From: Pseudorhizobium flavum | GTDB taxonomy: Bacteria; Pseudomonadota; Alphaproteobacteria; Rhizobiales; Rhizobiaceae | Direction of reading: 5' to 3' | Assembly (NCBI RefSeq): GCF_902502825.2 | Contig: NZ_LR723670.1 | Span: forward strand, 2,046,001 to 2,110,000 | Length of the DNA stretch: 64,000 bases | In this document: positions 35,193 to 44,956 of the stretch, piece after piece | How positions within the stretch are numbered: position 1 is the stretch's first letter | How the letters are laid out: the number at the start of each line of letters is the position of its first letter | The notes under the pieces: model-generated | Database searches by the model: none | The model's input: only the letters and a program-made list of their open reading frames with translations | Told to the model about the DNA's origin: nothing | Position numbers and translations under genes: made by a program

Positions 35193-36515
35193 TCAGAACG
35201 CCTTCGGGCGCTCGATGCGGATGACTTGTGGCTCGCCTACTAGATAATCCTCCGCCTTGATGGCGGTCACGGCGTTGCGCACCGACGCCTCCGTCGTCGC
35301 GTGGGTCACGAGAATGATCGTCTTGGCTTCCGTCGCCGGGGCGGTGGAGCTTGCGCGCTGTACGATTGATTCCAGAGAAATGCTGTTCTCCGCCATTCGG
35401 GTAGCGACACTGGCGAAGACGCCGGTGCGGTCGGCGACGGTAAGCCGGATGAAGTAGCCCCCCTCATGGCTGCGCATGCGGGCGCGTCGATATGGTTCGA
35501 GGGCCTCCGCAGGCGTGCCCAGCACCGGCACGCGCTGTTCTCCGGGACGGCTCTTGGCGATGTCTGCGATATCGCCAAGCACCGCGGACGCAGTCGCATC
35601 GCCACCGGCTCCTGGCCCCACCATCAGCAGTTCGCCCAGGATATCGGACTCGATGGCAACAGCATTCGTCACCCCATCGACCTGAGCGATGACGGAATCG
35701 CGCGGCACCATGGTGGGATGCACGCGTTGCTCGATACCGGAATCCGTCTGTTGGGCTACCCCCAGCAACTTGATGCGGTAGCCGAGATCGGCGGCCGCCT
35801 CAATATCCTCGATGGAGATGTTGCTGATGCCTTCTAGGTAGATCTCGTCTGCGGCAATCTGCGTCCCGAAAGCAAGCGTCGTGAGGATCGCGAGCTTGTG
35901 GGCCGTGTCATTGCCTTCGATATCGAAGGTTGGGTCGGCTTCCGCATAGCCGAGACGTTGCGCTTCCGTCAGGCAATCCTGGAAGGACAGGCCCTCCTTC
36001 TCCATCCGGGTCAGGATGTAGTTGCAGGTCCCGTTCATGATGCCGTAGACGCGGGAAATGCGGTTTCCGGTGAGGCTCTCTCGCAGGGCCTTGATGACCG
36101 GGATGCCTCCCGCTACGGCCGCCTCGAAGTTGAGGAGAACGCCTTTCTTCTCCGCAAGCGCCGCCAGTTCGACACCATGGCGCGCAAGAAGGGCCTTGTT
36201 CGCCGTCACCACGTGGAGGCCACGATCCAGCGCCGCGCGCACCGCACGTTCAGCCGGACCTTCGGCACCACCGATCAGTTCAACGAGCACGTCAATGTCC
36301 GCCCGGGCAGCCATCTCCTCGGCAGATTCGAACCACGCCATACCTGAAAGGTCGATGCCCCGATCCCGCGACCTGTCCCGCGCACTGACCGCGGTTATCT
36401 CGATGGCGCGACCGCAAGTCACCGAGAGTTCGTTCGCGCGCCCAGTGATAATCCTTGCAAGCGAGGAACCGACCGTACCGAGACCCGCAATGCCGATTTT
36501 CAGGGCACCTGCCAT
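35193..36515 (-). CDS. hom: Homoserine dehydrogenase
   Basis: A 440-residue enzyme. The NAD(P)-binding GIAGLGTVGSSLARII is at residues 8-23. The catalytic domain contains VTANKALLARHG, GGIPVIKALRESLTGN and MNGTCNYILTRME, and the conserved EADPTFDIEGNDTAHKLAIL with the catalytic Lys. A C-terminal ACT domain (about 355-435, starting GGYFIRLTVADRTGVFAS) indicates feedback control by threonine. It converts aspartate semialdehyde to homoserine for threonine and methionine. It lies 73 bases downstream of the aminotransferase gene on the same strand, probably one transcript. Confidence 0.97.
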   Translation of the reverse strand: MAGALKIGIAGLGTVGSSLARIITGRANELSVTCGRAIEITAVSARDRSRDRGIDLSGMAWFESAEEMAARADIDVLVELIGGAEGPAERAVRAALDRGLHVVTANKALLARHGVELAALAEKKGVLLNFEAAVAGGIPVIKALRESLTGNRISRVYGIMNGTCNYILTRMEKEGLSFQDCLTEAQRLGYAEADPTFDIEGNDTAHKLAILTTLAFGTQIAADEIYLEGISNISIEDIEAAADLGYRIKLLGVAQQTDSGIEQRVHPTMVPRDSVIAQVDGVTNAVAIESDILGELLMVGPGAGGDATASAVLGDIADIAKSRPGEQRVPVLGTPAEALEPYRRARMRSHEGGYFIRLTVADRTGVFASVATRMAENSISLESIVQRASSTAPATEAKTIILVTHATTEASVRNAVTAIKAEDYLVGEPQVIRIERPKAF

Positions 36516-36588
36516 GACTTGTATTTCCTGATTTCTGGAGGGGTTTGGCGGCCCGCAGGAGCCGCCTGAATTCCGGACATGCCGTCCG

Positions 36589-37809
36589 TTAGCGGCGACC
36601 GTTGAGCGAGATCACGTTGTGCATGGTCTCGTCTGCGCTCGAGAGAAACTTCTTGATGTTCCGCGCCGCCTGGCGGATACGGTGCTCATTTTCCACCAGA
36701 GCCAATCGGACGTAGTCGTCGCCCATCTCGCCGAAGCCGACGCCGGGAGCCACGGCCACATCCGCCTTTTCCACCAGGAGCTTCGAGAACTCGAGCGATC
36801 CGAGATGCCGGAACTTCTCCGGGATCTTCGCCCAGGCAAACATGGTCGCGGCCGGCGGCGGAACCTCGAATCCGGCCTTGCCAAAGCTTTCCACCATCAC
36901 GTCACGCCGGCGCTTATAGACAGCCCGGACCTCCGCGATGTCGGAACCATCGCCGTTCAGTGCGTGGGTCGCGGCGACCTGGATCGGGGTGAAGGCGCCG
37001 TAGTCGAGGTAGGATTTCACGCGCGTCAGCGCCGAGATCAGCCTTTCGTTGCCGACCGCAAAGCCCATCCGCCAGCCCGGCATCGAAAACGTCTTCGACA
37101 TCGACGTAAACTCGACGGCCACATCCATGGCACCGGGCACCTCCAGCACCGACGGCGGCGGATTGTTCTCGTCGAAATAGATCTCGGAATAGGCAAGGTC
37201 CGACAGCACGATGATGTCGTGCTTGCGCGCGAAATCGATCACGTCCTTGTAGAAATCCAGCGACGCCACATGGGCGGTCGGGTTGGAAGGGTAATTGATG
37301 ATCAGCGCCAATGGCTTCGGGATGGAGTGGCGAACCGCCCGCTCGAGGGGCGGAAAGAAACTCTCGTCCGGTTCGACGGTCATCGAGCGAATCACGCCGC
37401 CAGCCATTAGGAAGCCGAAGGCGTGGATGGGATAGGTCGGGTTGGGGCACAGGATCACGTCGCCCGGCGCAGTGATGGCCTGCGCCATATTGGCAAACCC
37501 CTCCTTGGAGCCAAGGGTCGCCACCACCTGCGTCTCAGGATTGAGCTTTACACCGAAGCGGCGTGCGTAATAGGCGGCCTGCGCGCGACGGAGGCCCGGA
37601 ATGCCCTTGGAGGAGGAATAACGGTGCGTACGCGGGTCCTGAACGACTTCGCAGAGCTTGTCGACGATGTTCTTCGGGGTAGGAAGGTCCGGGTTCCCCA
37701 TGCCGAGGTCGATGATGTCGGCTCCCGCCGCTCGCGCGCTTGCCTTCAAACGGTTGACCTGTTCGAACACGTAGGGTGGCAATCTGCGAACTTTATGGAA
37801 CTCTTCCAT
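36589..37809 (-). CDS. alaC: PLP-dependent aminotransferase, class I/II (AlaC-like)
   Basis: A 406-residue fold-type I aminotransferase. Key blocks are MGNPDLPTPKNIV, NYPSNPTAHVAS, DLAYSEIYFD, and the Schiff-base Lys in TSMSKTFSMPGWRMGFA. The conserved Arg is in DDYVRLALVENEHRI. It matches the glutamate-pyruvate transaminase AlaC (YfdZ) group common upstream of hom in rhizobia, sometimes annotated as an LL-diaminopimelate-type aminotransferase. The ATG at 37809 follows CGAGGA; the longer reading is not supported. It is the likely first gene of a unit with hom. Confidence 0.9.
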   Translation of the reverse strand: MEEFHKVRRLPPYVFEQVNRLKASARAAGADIIDLGMGNPDLPTPKNIVDKLCEVVQDPRTHRYSSSKGIPGLRRAQAAYYARRFGVKLNPETQVVATLGSKEGFANMAQAITAPGDVILCPNPTYPIHAFGFLMAGGVIRSMTVEPDESFFPPLERAVRHSIPKPLALIINYPSNPTAHVASLDFYKDVIDFARKHDIIVLSDLAYSEIYFDENNPPPSVLEVPGAMDVAVEFTSMSKTFSMPGWRMGFAVGNERLISALTRVKSYLDYGAFTPIQVAATHALNGDGSDIAEVRAVYKRRRDVMVESFGKAGFEVPPPAATMFAWAKIPEKFRHLGSLEFSKLLVEKADVAVAPGVGFGEMGDDYVRLALVENEHRIRQAARNIKKFLSSADETMHNVISLNGRR

Positions 37810-37906
37810 GACATTCCTCGTGAAGCACGCGCAATCAATTGAGAGCGCAAGGATCTGCCTTCCGGCAATTTGGTGATTTGCGGCCAAAAAGCCCCGAAGG
37901 CAAGTG

Positions 37907-38305
37907 CTAATTGGCGATCGCCGCTTCGGCTTCGCGTGCGTGTTCCGCTGCCAGCCGCCGCAGCTCCGCAAGACGGCGCTGGTACTCGGCTTCGGTCACC
38001 GTTCCGTTGGCACGCGCCGCGGCAAGCGCCGAAAGCGTCGCTTCCGATCCAGCAGCCTCCTCGTCACCGATCTGGACATTGGCCGCCTTCAGCGTCTGGT
38101 CGAACGTGGGATAGGTGCCGCTGTCCCGCTTGGCAAGAGGCCCCTGTGGCGGCGGAGGGGCGTCGGAAACGACGGTCGCAGCAGGCGCGGTATTCGGGAT
38201 CCCGTCGTCGAGTGCGAAGCTGTTGCATCCCGCCACGAGAATCGTCAGCGCGCCGATCGCCGACAGACGCGGCATGACTGCCGCCAGAAACCTGCTCTTT
38301 TCCAT
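37907..38305 (-). CDS. Hypothetical lipoprotein with SHOCT-like C-terminus
   Basis: A 132-residue lipoprotein. The signal peptide MEKSRFLAAVMPRLSAIGA continues to the lipobox LVAGC near residue 27. A Pro/Ala-rich linker follows, then an amphipathic helical end (SALAAARANGTVTEAEYQRR, then LAELRRLAAEH) resembling the SHOCT oligomerisation motif. The start at 38305 is the first that gives a proper signal peptide. It is divergent from phaC. Function unknown; anchoring at the periplasmic face is inferred. Confidence 0.78.
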   Translation of the reverse strand: MEKSRFLAAVMPRLSAIGALTILVAGCNSFALDDGIPNTAPAATVVSDAPPPPQGPLAKRDSGTYPTFDQTLKAANVQIGDEEAAGSEATLSALAAARANGTVTEAEYQRRLAELRRLAAEHAREAEAAIAN

Positions 38306-38434
38306 GTCTTCTGCCTTACCCGGCCTTGGTGCTGTGACGCATTTTGCCGCGCGTCTCGCTGGCACTTGTATTCGTTTTGGGGCACAATGTACAAAAGAAA
38401 TCAAATAACAAGAACTGGCCTTGGGGAGGAGCAG

Positions 38435-40279
38435 TTGGTCAAGAAGAGCGAGGGAGCGGAAGGCGGTCCCGGTGAATTTCCGGGTTTCGATCCAAAGTCC
38501 GTTGAGCCCTATGTCGTCAAGGATCCCCATACGCTCGCCATCAACCTTGCCCGTGCCCTGGAACATCTCGGGCAGGCTGCCGCGCAGTGGCTCGCAGCAC
38601 ACGACGGGGGCGAGGTGCCGGACCATGCTGCCGACCCGGTGACCGATCTCGTCAAGACCCTCGCGGAGGTGGCCCAATACTGGGTCTCGGACCCGACGCG
38701 GGCTCTGGAGGCACAAACCCTCCTCCTTTCAAGCTACATGGGCATATGGACCAGGACCCTGGCGCAGATGACCGGTCAGCCGGTCATCGAGCCTGATACC
38801 TTGCCCAAGGACAAGCGATTTGCCGACGAGGATTGGACGAAGAACCCGTTCTTCGCGTTCCTTCGGCAGGCTTATCAGGTCACCAGTTCCTGGGCTGAGA
38901 AGCTGGTGGCGGAAGCGGACGGTCTCGACGACCATACGCGCATTAAGGCAACCTTCTACGTCCGACAACTGACGGCCGCCCTGTCGCCGGCCAACTTCGC
39001 CCTCACTAACCCGGAAGTTTATCGTCATACCGTCGCGACCAGTGGGGCGAATCTGGTTGAAGGCATGCGCATGCTGGCGGAGGATATGGCCGCCGGCGGT
39101 GGAGAACTGCGCCTTCGCCACACGGACCACAAGCAATTCAAGATCGGCGAAAACCTCGCGATGACACCCGGAAAGGTGATCGCCCAGAGCGAAGTCTGCG
39201 AGGTGATCCAGTACGACCCTTCGACCGAAACGGTTCTCAAGCGGCCGTTGCTGATCGTCCCGCCCTGGATCAACAAGTTCTACATCCTCGACCTGACGCC
39301 GCAGAAGAGCTTCATCAAGTGGTGCGTCGACCAGGGTCATACCGTCTTCGTCATCTCCTGGGTCAACCCGGACGAGCGGCATGCGCAGAAGGACTGGGAG
39401 GCCTATATCGAGGAGGGCGTGGAATTCGCGCTCGAGACCGTCGAAAAGGCGACCGGCGAGCGGCAGGTCAACGCCATCGGCTATTGCGTCGGCGGCACGT
39501 TGTTGGCGGCGACTCTCGCTCTCCATGCGCAGAGGAAGGACCGTCGGATCGCCTCTGCCACCTTCCTGACCACGCAGGTGGATTTCACCCTTGCAGGTGA
39601 CCTCAAGGTCTTCGTCGACGAGGAACAACTGGCAGCGATCGAGAAGCAGATGAGCAAATCGGGCTATCTCGAAGGCTCGCGGATGGCGAACGCCTTCAAC
39701 ATGCTACGCGCTTCGGAGCTGATCTGGCCCTATGTCGTCAGCAATTACCTGATGGGAAAGGAGCCCCTGCCCTTCGACCTGCTCTACTGGAACGCCGATT
39801 CCACCCGGATGGCGGCCGCCAACCACGCCTATTATCTGCGCAACTGCTATCTCGACAACACGCTCAGCAAGGGCGAGATGAAGCTTGGTGGAAGGGTCCT
39901 GTCGTTGAAGGACGTCAAGGTCCCCGTCTACAACCTCGCCACGAAGGAAGATCACATCGCTCCGCCGCGGTCCGTCTTCAAGGGCTCCGCCCTGTTTGGG
40001 GGACCCGTCGAATATGTCCTTAGCGGGTCCGGGCATATCGCAGGCGTCGTCAATCCTCCCGATAAGCAGAAGTACCAGTACTGGACGAACGGCAAGCCGC
40101 ACGGCAAATTCGAGGACTGGGTCGCCAAGGCCAAGGAGACCAAAGGCTCCTGGTGGCCGCACTGGCACGCGTGGATCGAAAAGCGCAACAAGGAGCGCGT
40201 CGATGCTCGCACTCCTGGTGGTTCTGCGCTCAACGCCATTGCCGATGCGCCCGGAACCTATGTGCTGGAGCGCGTCTGA
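38435..40279 (+). CDS. phaC: Class I poly(3-hydroxyalkanoate) synthase
   Basis: A 614-residue PhaC. The nucleophile Cys351 is in the lipase-like box GYCVGG. The catalytic Asp is in YNLATKEDHIAPP and the His in SGSGHIAGVVNPP. Residues 1-230 form the N-terminal domain, with FFAFLRQAYQ and PANFALTNPEVYRHT. A TTG start at 38435 is proposed because GGGGAGGA lies four bases upstream and the resulting length matches class I synthases; an ATG at 38387 would add 16 residues. It polymerises 3-hydroxybutyryl-CoA on granules. The phasin gene is at 60923. Confidence 0.95.
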   Translation: MVKKSEGAEGGPGEFPGFDPKSVEPYVVKDPHTLAINLARALEHLGQAAAQWLAAHDGGEVPDHAADPVTDLVKTLAEVAQYWVSDPTRALEAQTLLLSSYMGIWTRTLAQMTGQPVIEPDTLPKDKRFADEDWTKNPFFAFLRQAYQVTSSWAEKLVAEADGLDDHTRIKATFYVRQLTAALSPANFALTNPEVYRHTVATSGANLVEGMRMLAEDMAAGGGELRLRHTDHKQFKIGENLAMTPGKVIAQSEVCEVIQYDPSTETVLKRPLLIVPPWINKFYILDLTPQKSFIKWCVDQGHTVFVISWVNPDERHAQKDWEAYIEEGVEFALETVEKATGERQVNAIGYCVGGTLLAATLALHAQRKDRRIASATFLTTQVDFTLAGDLKVFVDEEQLAAIEKQMSKSGYLEGSRMANAFNMLRASELIWPYVVSNYLMGKEPLPFDLLYWNADSTRMAAANHAYYLRNCYLDNTLSKGEMKLGGRVLSLKDVKVPVYNLATKEDHIAPPRSVFKGSALFGGPVEYVLSGSGHIAGVVNPPDKQKYQYWTNGKPHGKFEDWVAKAKETKGSWWPHWHAWIEKRNKERVDARTPGGSALNAIADAPGTYVLERV

Positions 40280-40288
40280 CGCCGATCG

Positions 40289-41008
40289 ATGATCTTTGAT
40301 CCGCCACTGGTTCGCGCGACCCTCGTGCAGCGCTACAAGCGTTTCCTGTTCGACGCGCTGGTCGACGACGGCACGCCGGTTACCGGTTTCTGCCCGAACA
40401 CAGGCTCCATGCGTGGCCTGACCACCCCCGGTTCACCAATCTGGATGTCACTGCACGACAGCCCAACGCGCAAGTACCGGCATATGCTGGAGATGGTGGA
40501 GGCGGACGGAACCCTTGTCGGCATCAATGCCGCCTTCGCCAACCGGATCGCCGAAGAAGCACTCGTCGCGGGCCTGGTGCCTGATCTCCGCGGCTACGGA
40601 AGCCTTCGCCGCGAGCAACGCTATGGAACAAGATCGCGCATCGATTTTCTTCTCAGCGGCTCCGGTCGTCCCCATTGCTATGTCGAGGTGAAGAACGTCC
40701 ACTTCATGCGAGCACTGGGCCTTGCGGAGTTTCCCGACACCGTGACGACCCGCGGCGCAAGGCATCTGGAGGAACTTGGCGACATGGCCGAGGCAGGTCA
40801 CCGGGCGGTGATGCTCTACGTCGTTCAGCGGCAGGATTGTGATCGTCTGAGGCTTTGCAGCGATCTCGATCCGCGCTATGCGGCAGCCTTCCGGCGTGCA
40901 GCCGCCCGCGGCGTGGAGGCATACGTGCTGCGATGCCGGGTGACGCCACAGGAAATCGTCGCCACGGACCTGATCGCCATGGACGAAGCTGGCCCGCCTG
41001 CATTATGA
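40289..41008 (+). CDS. sfsA: Sugar fermentation stimulation protein SfsA
   Basis: A 239-residue protein with the SfsA pattern: RYKRFLFDALVDDG, FCPNTGSMRGLTTPG, NAAFANRIAEEAL, a nuclease-like core SRIDFLLSG and PHCYVEVKNVHFMR, and FPDTVTTRGARHLEEL. The VEVKN motif resembles PD-(D/E)XK nucleases, although the biological role is unsettled. It begins 9 bases after phaC and precedes map, in the sfsA-map-radC arrangement found in rhizobia. Confidence 0.95.
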   Translation: MIFDPPLVRATLVQRYKRFLFDALVDDGTPVTGFCPNTGSMRGLTTPGSPIWMSLHDSPTRKYRHMLEMVEADGTLVGINAAFANRIAEEALVAGLVPDLRGYGSLRREQRYGTRSRIDFLLSGSGRPHCYVEVKNVHFMRALGLAEFPDTVTTRGARHLEELGDMAEAGHRAVMLYVVQRQDCDRLRLCSDLDPRYAAAFRRAAARGVEAYVLRCRVTPQEIVATDLIAMDEAGPPAL

Positions 41009-41033
41009 ACGTAGAAATTGTGAGAGCATCCGG

Positions 41034-41870
41034 ATGGTGAACTACATAGATGCGGTCGACGCCCCCCTCAAGAACACGGGCGCGATCCGGCTCTACAGCG
41101 CAGACGACTTCGCCGGCATGCGCAAGGCCGGTCTCCTGACGGCGCGCTGCCTGGACGAGCTGGCTGCCATCGTGAAACCGGGCGTCACCACCAGCACCAT
41201 CGATCGCTTCGTCTTCGAATTCGGCATGGACCATGGCGCCCTGCCCGCGACATTGAACTATCGCGGCTACAAGTATTCCGTCTGCACCTCCATCAATCAC
41301 GTTGTCTGTCACGGCATGCCGGACGAAAAGCCGCTGAAGGAAGGCGACATCGTCAACATCGACGTCACTTATGTTCTTGATGGCTGGCACGGTGATTCCA
41401 GCCGCATGTACCCCGTCGGGCAGATCAAGCGTGCCGCCGAACGGCTTCTGGAAGTCACCTATGAATGCCTGATGCGGGGTATCGAGGCGGTTCGTCCGGG
41501 CGCGCGCACAGGAGCAATCGGCCAGGCGATCCAGACCTATGCGGAAGCCGAGCGGTGTTCGGTGGTGCGCGATTTCTGCGGCCACGGTGTCGGACGGCTG
41601 TTCCATGATACGCCGAACATCCTGCATTATGGTCGTGCCGACGAGGGCCCGGAACTGCGGGAGGGCATGATCTTCACCATCGAGCCGATGATCAATCTCG
41701 GGAAGCCGCATGTGAAAGTCCTTTCGGATGGCTGGACCGCCGTGACGCGTGATCGCTCGCTGTCGGCCCAGTACGAGCATGCCGTCGGCGTGACCGCGAC
41801 CGGCTGCGAAATCTTCACCCTCTCCCCGGCCGGCCTCGACCGCCCGGGTTTGCCACCGCTCAAGAGGTAG
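41034..41870 (+). CDS. map: Type I methionine aminopeptidase
   Basis: A 278-residue pita-bread-fold peptidase. The metal ligands are visible: Asp in NIDVTYVLDGWHGDSSRM (two Asp), His in CGHGVGRLFHDTPN, Glu in FTIEPMINLG and Glu in QYEHAVGVTATG. The substrate His is in NHVVCHGMP. It removes the initiator Met from nascent proteins. It is 25 bases downstream of sfsA and 3 bases upstream of radC. The N-terminal extension of about 25 residues is common in alphaproteobacterial forms. Confidence 0.96.
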   Translation: MVNYIDAVDAPLKNTGAIRLYSADDFAGMRKAGLLTARCLDELAAIVKPGVTTSTIDRFVFEFGMDHGALPATLNYRGYKYSVCTSINHVVCHGMPDEKPLKEGDIVNIDVTYVLDGWHGDSSRMYPVGQIKRAAERLLEVTYECLMRGIEAVRPGARTGAIGQAIQTYAEAERCSVVRDFCGHGVGRLFHDTPNILHYGRADEGPELREGMIFTIEPMINLGKPHVKVLSDGWTAVTRDRSLSAQYEHAVGVTATGCEIFTLSPAGLDRPGLPPLKR

Positions 41871-41873
41871 CGC

Positions 41874-42686
41874 ATGACGAACCGCCCCGCCCCTCCACAT
41901 GACGGCAATGCGCCTGCCATGGACGAGGAGGCGGACGAGCGCGGTTTCTTTGCGGAGCAGGCACCGAAGTCGGCTTCCCTGAAGAAGAGCGACCTGCTGC
42001 CGCGGGACGAAAAGCAGGCACACTACCACGGCCATCGCGATCGTCTTCGCGCCCGATACCGCGAACACGGCGACGCCGCCCTCGCCGACTACGAAATCCT
42101 GGAGCTCCTGCTTTTCCGCCTCATCCCGCGGCGTGACACCAAGCCGATCGCCAAGGCGCTGATTGAACGTTTCGGCAATCTCGCCGGAGTCTTCGGGGCA
42201 CCGGCTGCGCTCCTGCAGGAAGTGAGCGGCGTCGGCGAAGCCGTTGCTCATGATCTGAAACTCGTCTCTACGGTCGCGCATCGCATGCTGAAAAGCGAGC
42301 TGCGCGGCAAGCAGGTGCTCTCCTCCTGGTCCTCGGTCATCGACTACTGCCATGCCGCAATGGCCTATGAGGCGCGGGAGCAGTTCCGGATCCTCTTTCT
42401 CGACAAGCGCAATGCGCTGATCGCTGACGAGGTGCAGGGCCGCGGGACAGTCGATCATACACCGGTCTATCCGCGCGAGGTTGTGCGCCGGGCCCTGGAG
42501 TTGTCCGCCACCGCGATCATCCTCGTCCACAATCATCCGAGTGGCGATCCCACTCCGTCGCGCGCCGACATCGACATGACGAAGACGATCATCGATACGG
42601 CCAAACCCCTTGGCATCACCGTCCACGATCACATCATCATCGGCAAGGAAGGCCATGCGAGCCTGAAGGGCTTGCGGCTGATCTGA
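41874..42686 (+). CDS. radC: RadC/MPN-domain DNA repair protein
   Basis: A 270-residue protein with a helix-hairpin-helix region (LYNLAGVF-type segment [19 protein letters not shown], then [12 protein letters not shown]) and a C-terminal JAMM/MPN metalloprotease-like fold. The latter has [18 protein letters not shown], including the His-x-His and Asp ligands. Its role in repair is disputed. The acidic, Pro-rich N-terminus (first 35 residues) is variable. It sits 3 bases after map, clearly co-transcribed. Confidence 0.95.
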   Translation: MTNRPAPPHDGNAPAMDEEADERGFFAEQAPKSASLKKSDLLPRDEKQAHYHGHRDRLRARYREHGDAALADYEILELLLFRLIPRRDTKPIAKALIERFGNLAGVFGAPAALLQEVSGVGEAVAHDLKLVSTVAHRMLKSELRGKQVLSSWSSVIDYCHAAMAYEAREQFRILFLDKRNALIADEVQGRGTVDHTPVYPREVVRRALELSATAIILVHNHPSGDPTPSRADIDMTKTIIDTAKPLGITVHDHIIIGKEGHASLKGLRLI

Positions 42687-42820
42687 GGCCAATGTGGGAA
42701 GCGCGAACAAAGCGCGGCGCCGGCAGTTTGAACTCCACCAGCTTCAATCAATCCGTAAGACACCGCTGATATGGTCAGGGGCTGGCGTCTTCTCGCCGCG
42801 CACAACAACCGGAGCATTTG

Positions 42821-44290
42821 ATGAACCACTACGACCTCATCGTCGTCGGCAGCGGACCGGCCGGACGCCGTGCCGCAATCCAGGCAGCAAAGCTGGAAAA
42901 GAGTGTCCTGGTCATCGAAAAGGGCAGGCGCGTGGGTGGCGTGTCAGTACATACGGGAACCATCCCGTCGAAGACACTGCGCGAGACGGCGCTCAACCTC
43001 ACCGGTTGGCGCGAGCGCGGCTTCTACGGGCAGTCCTACCGCGTGAAGCAGCACATCGATGCGGCAGACCTCCGCCAGCGTCTCTTGATCACGCTCGACC
43101 ACGAAGTCCAGGTCCTGGAGCATCAGTTCGCCCGCAACCGCGTGCAGCAACTCCATGGCGCGGCTCGCTTTGTGGATCCGCATACGCTGGAGGTGACGCG
43201 GGAGGACGGTGAGCTGCAGCGGGTAAGCGGGACGTCGATCCTGCTGGCAGTTGGGACGAAACCCTATCGTCCGTCCCATATCCCGTTCGACGGCGAGGCG
43301 ATCATCGACAGTGATGAACTCCTGGACATCGACACTGTGCCGCGATCTCTCGTGGTTATCGGCGCCGGCGTTATCGGCATCGAGTATGCGTCGATCTTCA
43401 GCGCCCTTGACACCCAGGTATCCGTCGTTGAACCACGCTCCACCATGCTCGACTTCATCGACCGCGAGATCGTCGAGGACTTCACCTACCAGCTCCGCGA
43501 CCGCAACATGAAGCTGATCTTCGGCCAGACGGCTGAGAAGATCGAGCGGGAAGCCGGCGGAAAGTGCCGGGTGGAACTGAACAACGGCCGCGTCCTGCAT
43601 TCGGAAATGGTGCTGTTCGCCGCCGGGCGCGTCGGCGCCGTCGGCGAACTAAACCTGGAAGCTTGCGGACTGGAAGCCGACAGCCGCGGCCGGCTGAAAG
43701 TGAATCCGGAAACTTTTCAGACGTCCGTGCCGCACATCTATGCTGCCGGCGACATCGTCGGCTTTCCGAGCCTCGCCTCCACCTCCATGGAACAGGGCCG
43801 CATCGCCGCGCGACATGCCGTCGGCGCACCGGCGAGCGAACCGCCCCAATACTTTCCCTATGGTATCTACGCGGTGCCGGAGATCTCGACCTGCGGCCTC
43901 ACCGAGGAAGAGGTCATCGCCCGGAAGATCCCCTATGAGACGGGCGTGGCGCATTTCCGGGAAACGTCGCGCGGCCACATCATGGGGCTGGAAACAGGCC
44001 TCCTGAAGATGATCTTCTCGCGCAAGACCCGCCGTCTGCTTGGCGTCCACATCATCGGCGAAGGCGCCACCGAGCTCGTTCATATCGGCCAGGCGGTGCT
44101 CAACCTGAAGGGAACCGTCGACTACTTCGTCGAGAACACCTTCAATTACCCGACGCTGGCGGAGGCCTACAAGATCGCCGGGCTCGACGCCTGGAACCGC
44201 ATGGATCAGGGACCCAGGGAAGCTCCGGTCGCAACGGCGCAGTCGCTGGATTCCACGCTGCAGGCCATGAAAAAAGCCGCGTCGAACTGA
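42821..44290 (+). CDS. sthA: Soluble pyridine nucleotide transhydrogenase
   Basis: A 489-residue flavoprotein of the disulfide-reductase family. FAD motif VVGSGPAGRRAAIQAAKL; the redox CxxxxC is replaced by VSVHTGTIPSKTLRE, as expected for SthA, which lacks the disulfide. The NAD(P)-binding motif is VIGAGVIGIEYAS, followed by IYAAGDIVGFPSLAS and a dimerisation domain. It interconverts NADPH and NAD+ with NADH and NADP+. The ATG at 42821 follows CCGGAG. Its stop codon lies inside the stem of the shared terminator at 44273. Confidence 0.95.
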   Translation: MNHYDLIVVGSGPAGRRAAIQAAKLEKSVLVIEKGRRVGGVSVHTGTIPSKTLRETALNLTGWRERGFYGQSYRVKQHIDAADLRQRLLITLDHEVQVLEHQFARNRVQQLHGAARFVDPHTLEVTREDGELQRVSGTSILLAVGTKPYRPSHIPFDGEAIIDSDELLDIDTVPRSLVVIGAGVIGIEYASIFSALDTQVSVVEPRSTMLDFIDREIVEDFTYQLRDRNMKLIFGQTAEKIEREAGGKCRVELNNGRVLHSEMVLFAAGRVGAVGELNLEACGLEADSRGRLKVNPETFQTSVPHIYAAGDIVGFPSLASTSMEQGRIAARHAVGAPASEPPQYFPYGIYAVPEISTCGLTEEEVIARKIPYETGVAHFRETSRGHIMGLETGLLKMIFSRKTRRLLGVHIIGEGATELVHIGQAVLNLKGTVDYFVENTFNYPTLAEAYKIAGLDAWNRMDQGPREAPVATAQSLDSTLQAMKKAASN

Positions 44291-44299
44291 CGCGGCTTT
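44273..44299. terminator. Bidirectional terminator between sthA and rpsD
   Basis: AAAGCCGCGTC, loop GAACT, GACGCGGCTTT: a perfect 11-bp stem flanked by A and T runs. It contains the sthA stop codon and lies 40 bases beyond the rpsD stop, serving both convergent genes. Confidence 0.88.
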
Positions 44300-44338
44300 C
44301 GAGACAGAAAGGACGGGCCCGCGTCGCGAGCTCTTCCA

Positions 44339-44956
44339 TTAGCGCGAGTAGAACTCGACGACGAGGTTCGGTTCCATGATGACCGGATACGGCACGTCCG
44401 AGAGGCTCGGAACGCGAACAAAGGTGGCGACCATCTTGCTGTGATCGGCATCGATGTAATCCGGAACGTCACGCTCGGCGAGCTGGACCGCTTCCAGAAC
44501 CGAAACCAGCTGCTTCGACTTCTGGCGAACTTCGACGACGTCGCCCGGCTTGCAACGGTAGGAACCGATGTTGACGCGAACGCCATTGACGGTCACGTGG
44601 CCGTGGTTGACGAACTGGCGTGCAGCCCAGATGGTCGGAACGAACTTGGCGCGGTAGACGATCGCGTCGAGACGCGACTCGAGCAGGCCGATCAGGTTCT
44701 CGCCGGTGTCGCCCTTGCGGCGGTTGGCTTCGTCGTAGATCGCACGGAACTGCTTTTCACGAACGTCGCCGTAGTAGCCCTTCAGCTTCTGCTTGGCGCG
44801 CAGCTGTACGCCGAAGTCGGAAAGCTTGCCCTTGCGGCGCTGGCCGTGCTGGCCCGGGCCGTACTCGCGGCGGTTGACCGGGGACTTCGGACGACCCCAG
44901 ATGTTTTCGCCCATGCGGCGATCGATTTTGTACTTGGATGATGCGCGCTTGCTCAT
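44339..44956 (-). CDS. rpsD: 30S ribosomal protein S4
   Basis: A 205-residue uS4 protein. The sequence starts [18 protein letters not shown], with [20 protein letters not shown], a complete S4 RNA-binding domain ([38 protein letters not shown]) and the end [13 protein letters not shown]. In alphaproteobacteria S4 is encoded alone rather than in the alpha operon. GAAGGA precedes the ATG. Three hairpins lie in the upstream 165 bases, so autoregulation of the kind seen for S4 in other bacteria is possible. Confidence 0.98.
   Translation of the reverse strand: MSKRASSKYKIDRRMGENIWGRPKSPVNRREYGPGQHGQRRKGKLSDFGVQLRAKQKLKGYYGDVREKQFRAIYDEANRRKGDTGENLIGLLESRLDAIVYRAKFVPTIWAARQFVNHGHVTVNGVRVNIGSYRCKPGDVVEVRQKSKQLVSVLEAVQLAERDVPDYIDADHSKMVATFVRVPSLSDVPYPVIMEPNLVVEFYSR

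Noticed and set aside
37904..38434. In-frame upstream extension of phaC back to 37904
   Set aside because: It overlaps the divergent lipoprotein gene in antisense and encodes an Arg-rich stretch with no PhaC similarity.
40704..42710. A 668-codon open frame on the minus strand
   Set aside because: Antisense to sfsA, map and radC, all of which have clear catalytic motifs; no protein family pattern in the antisense frame.
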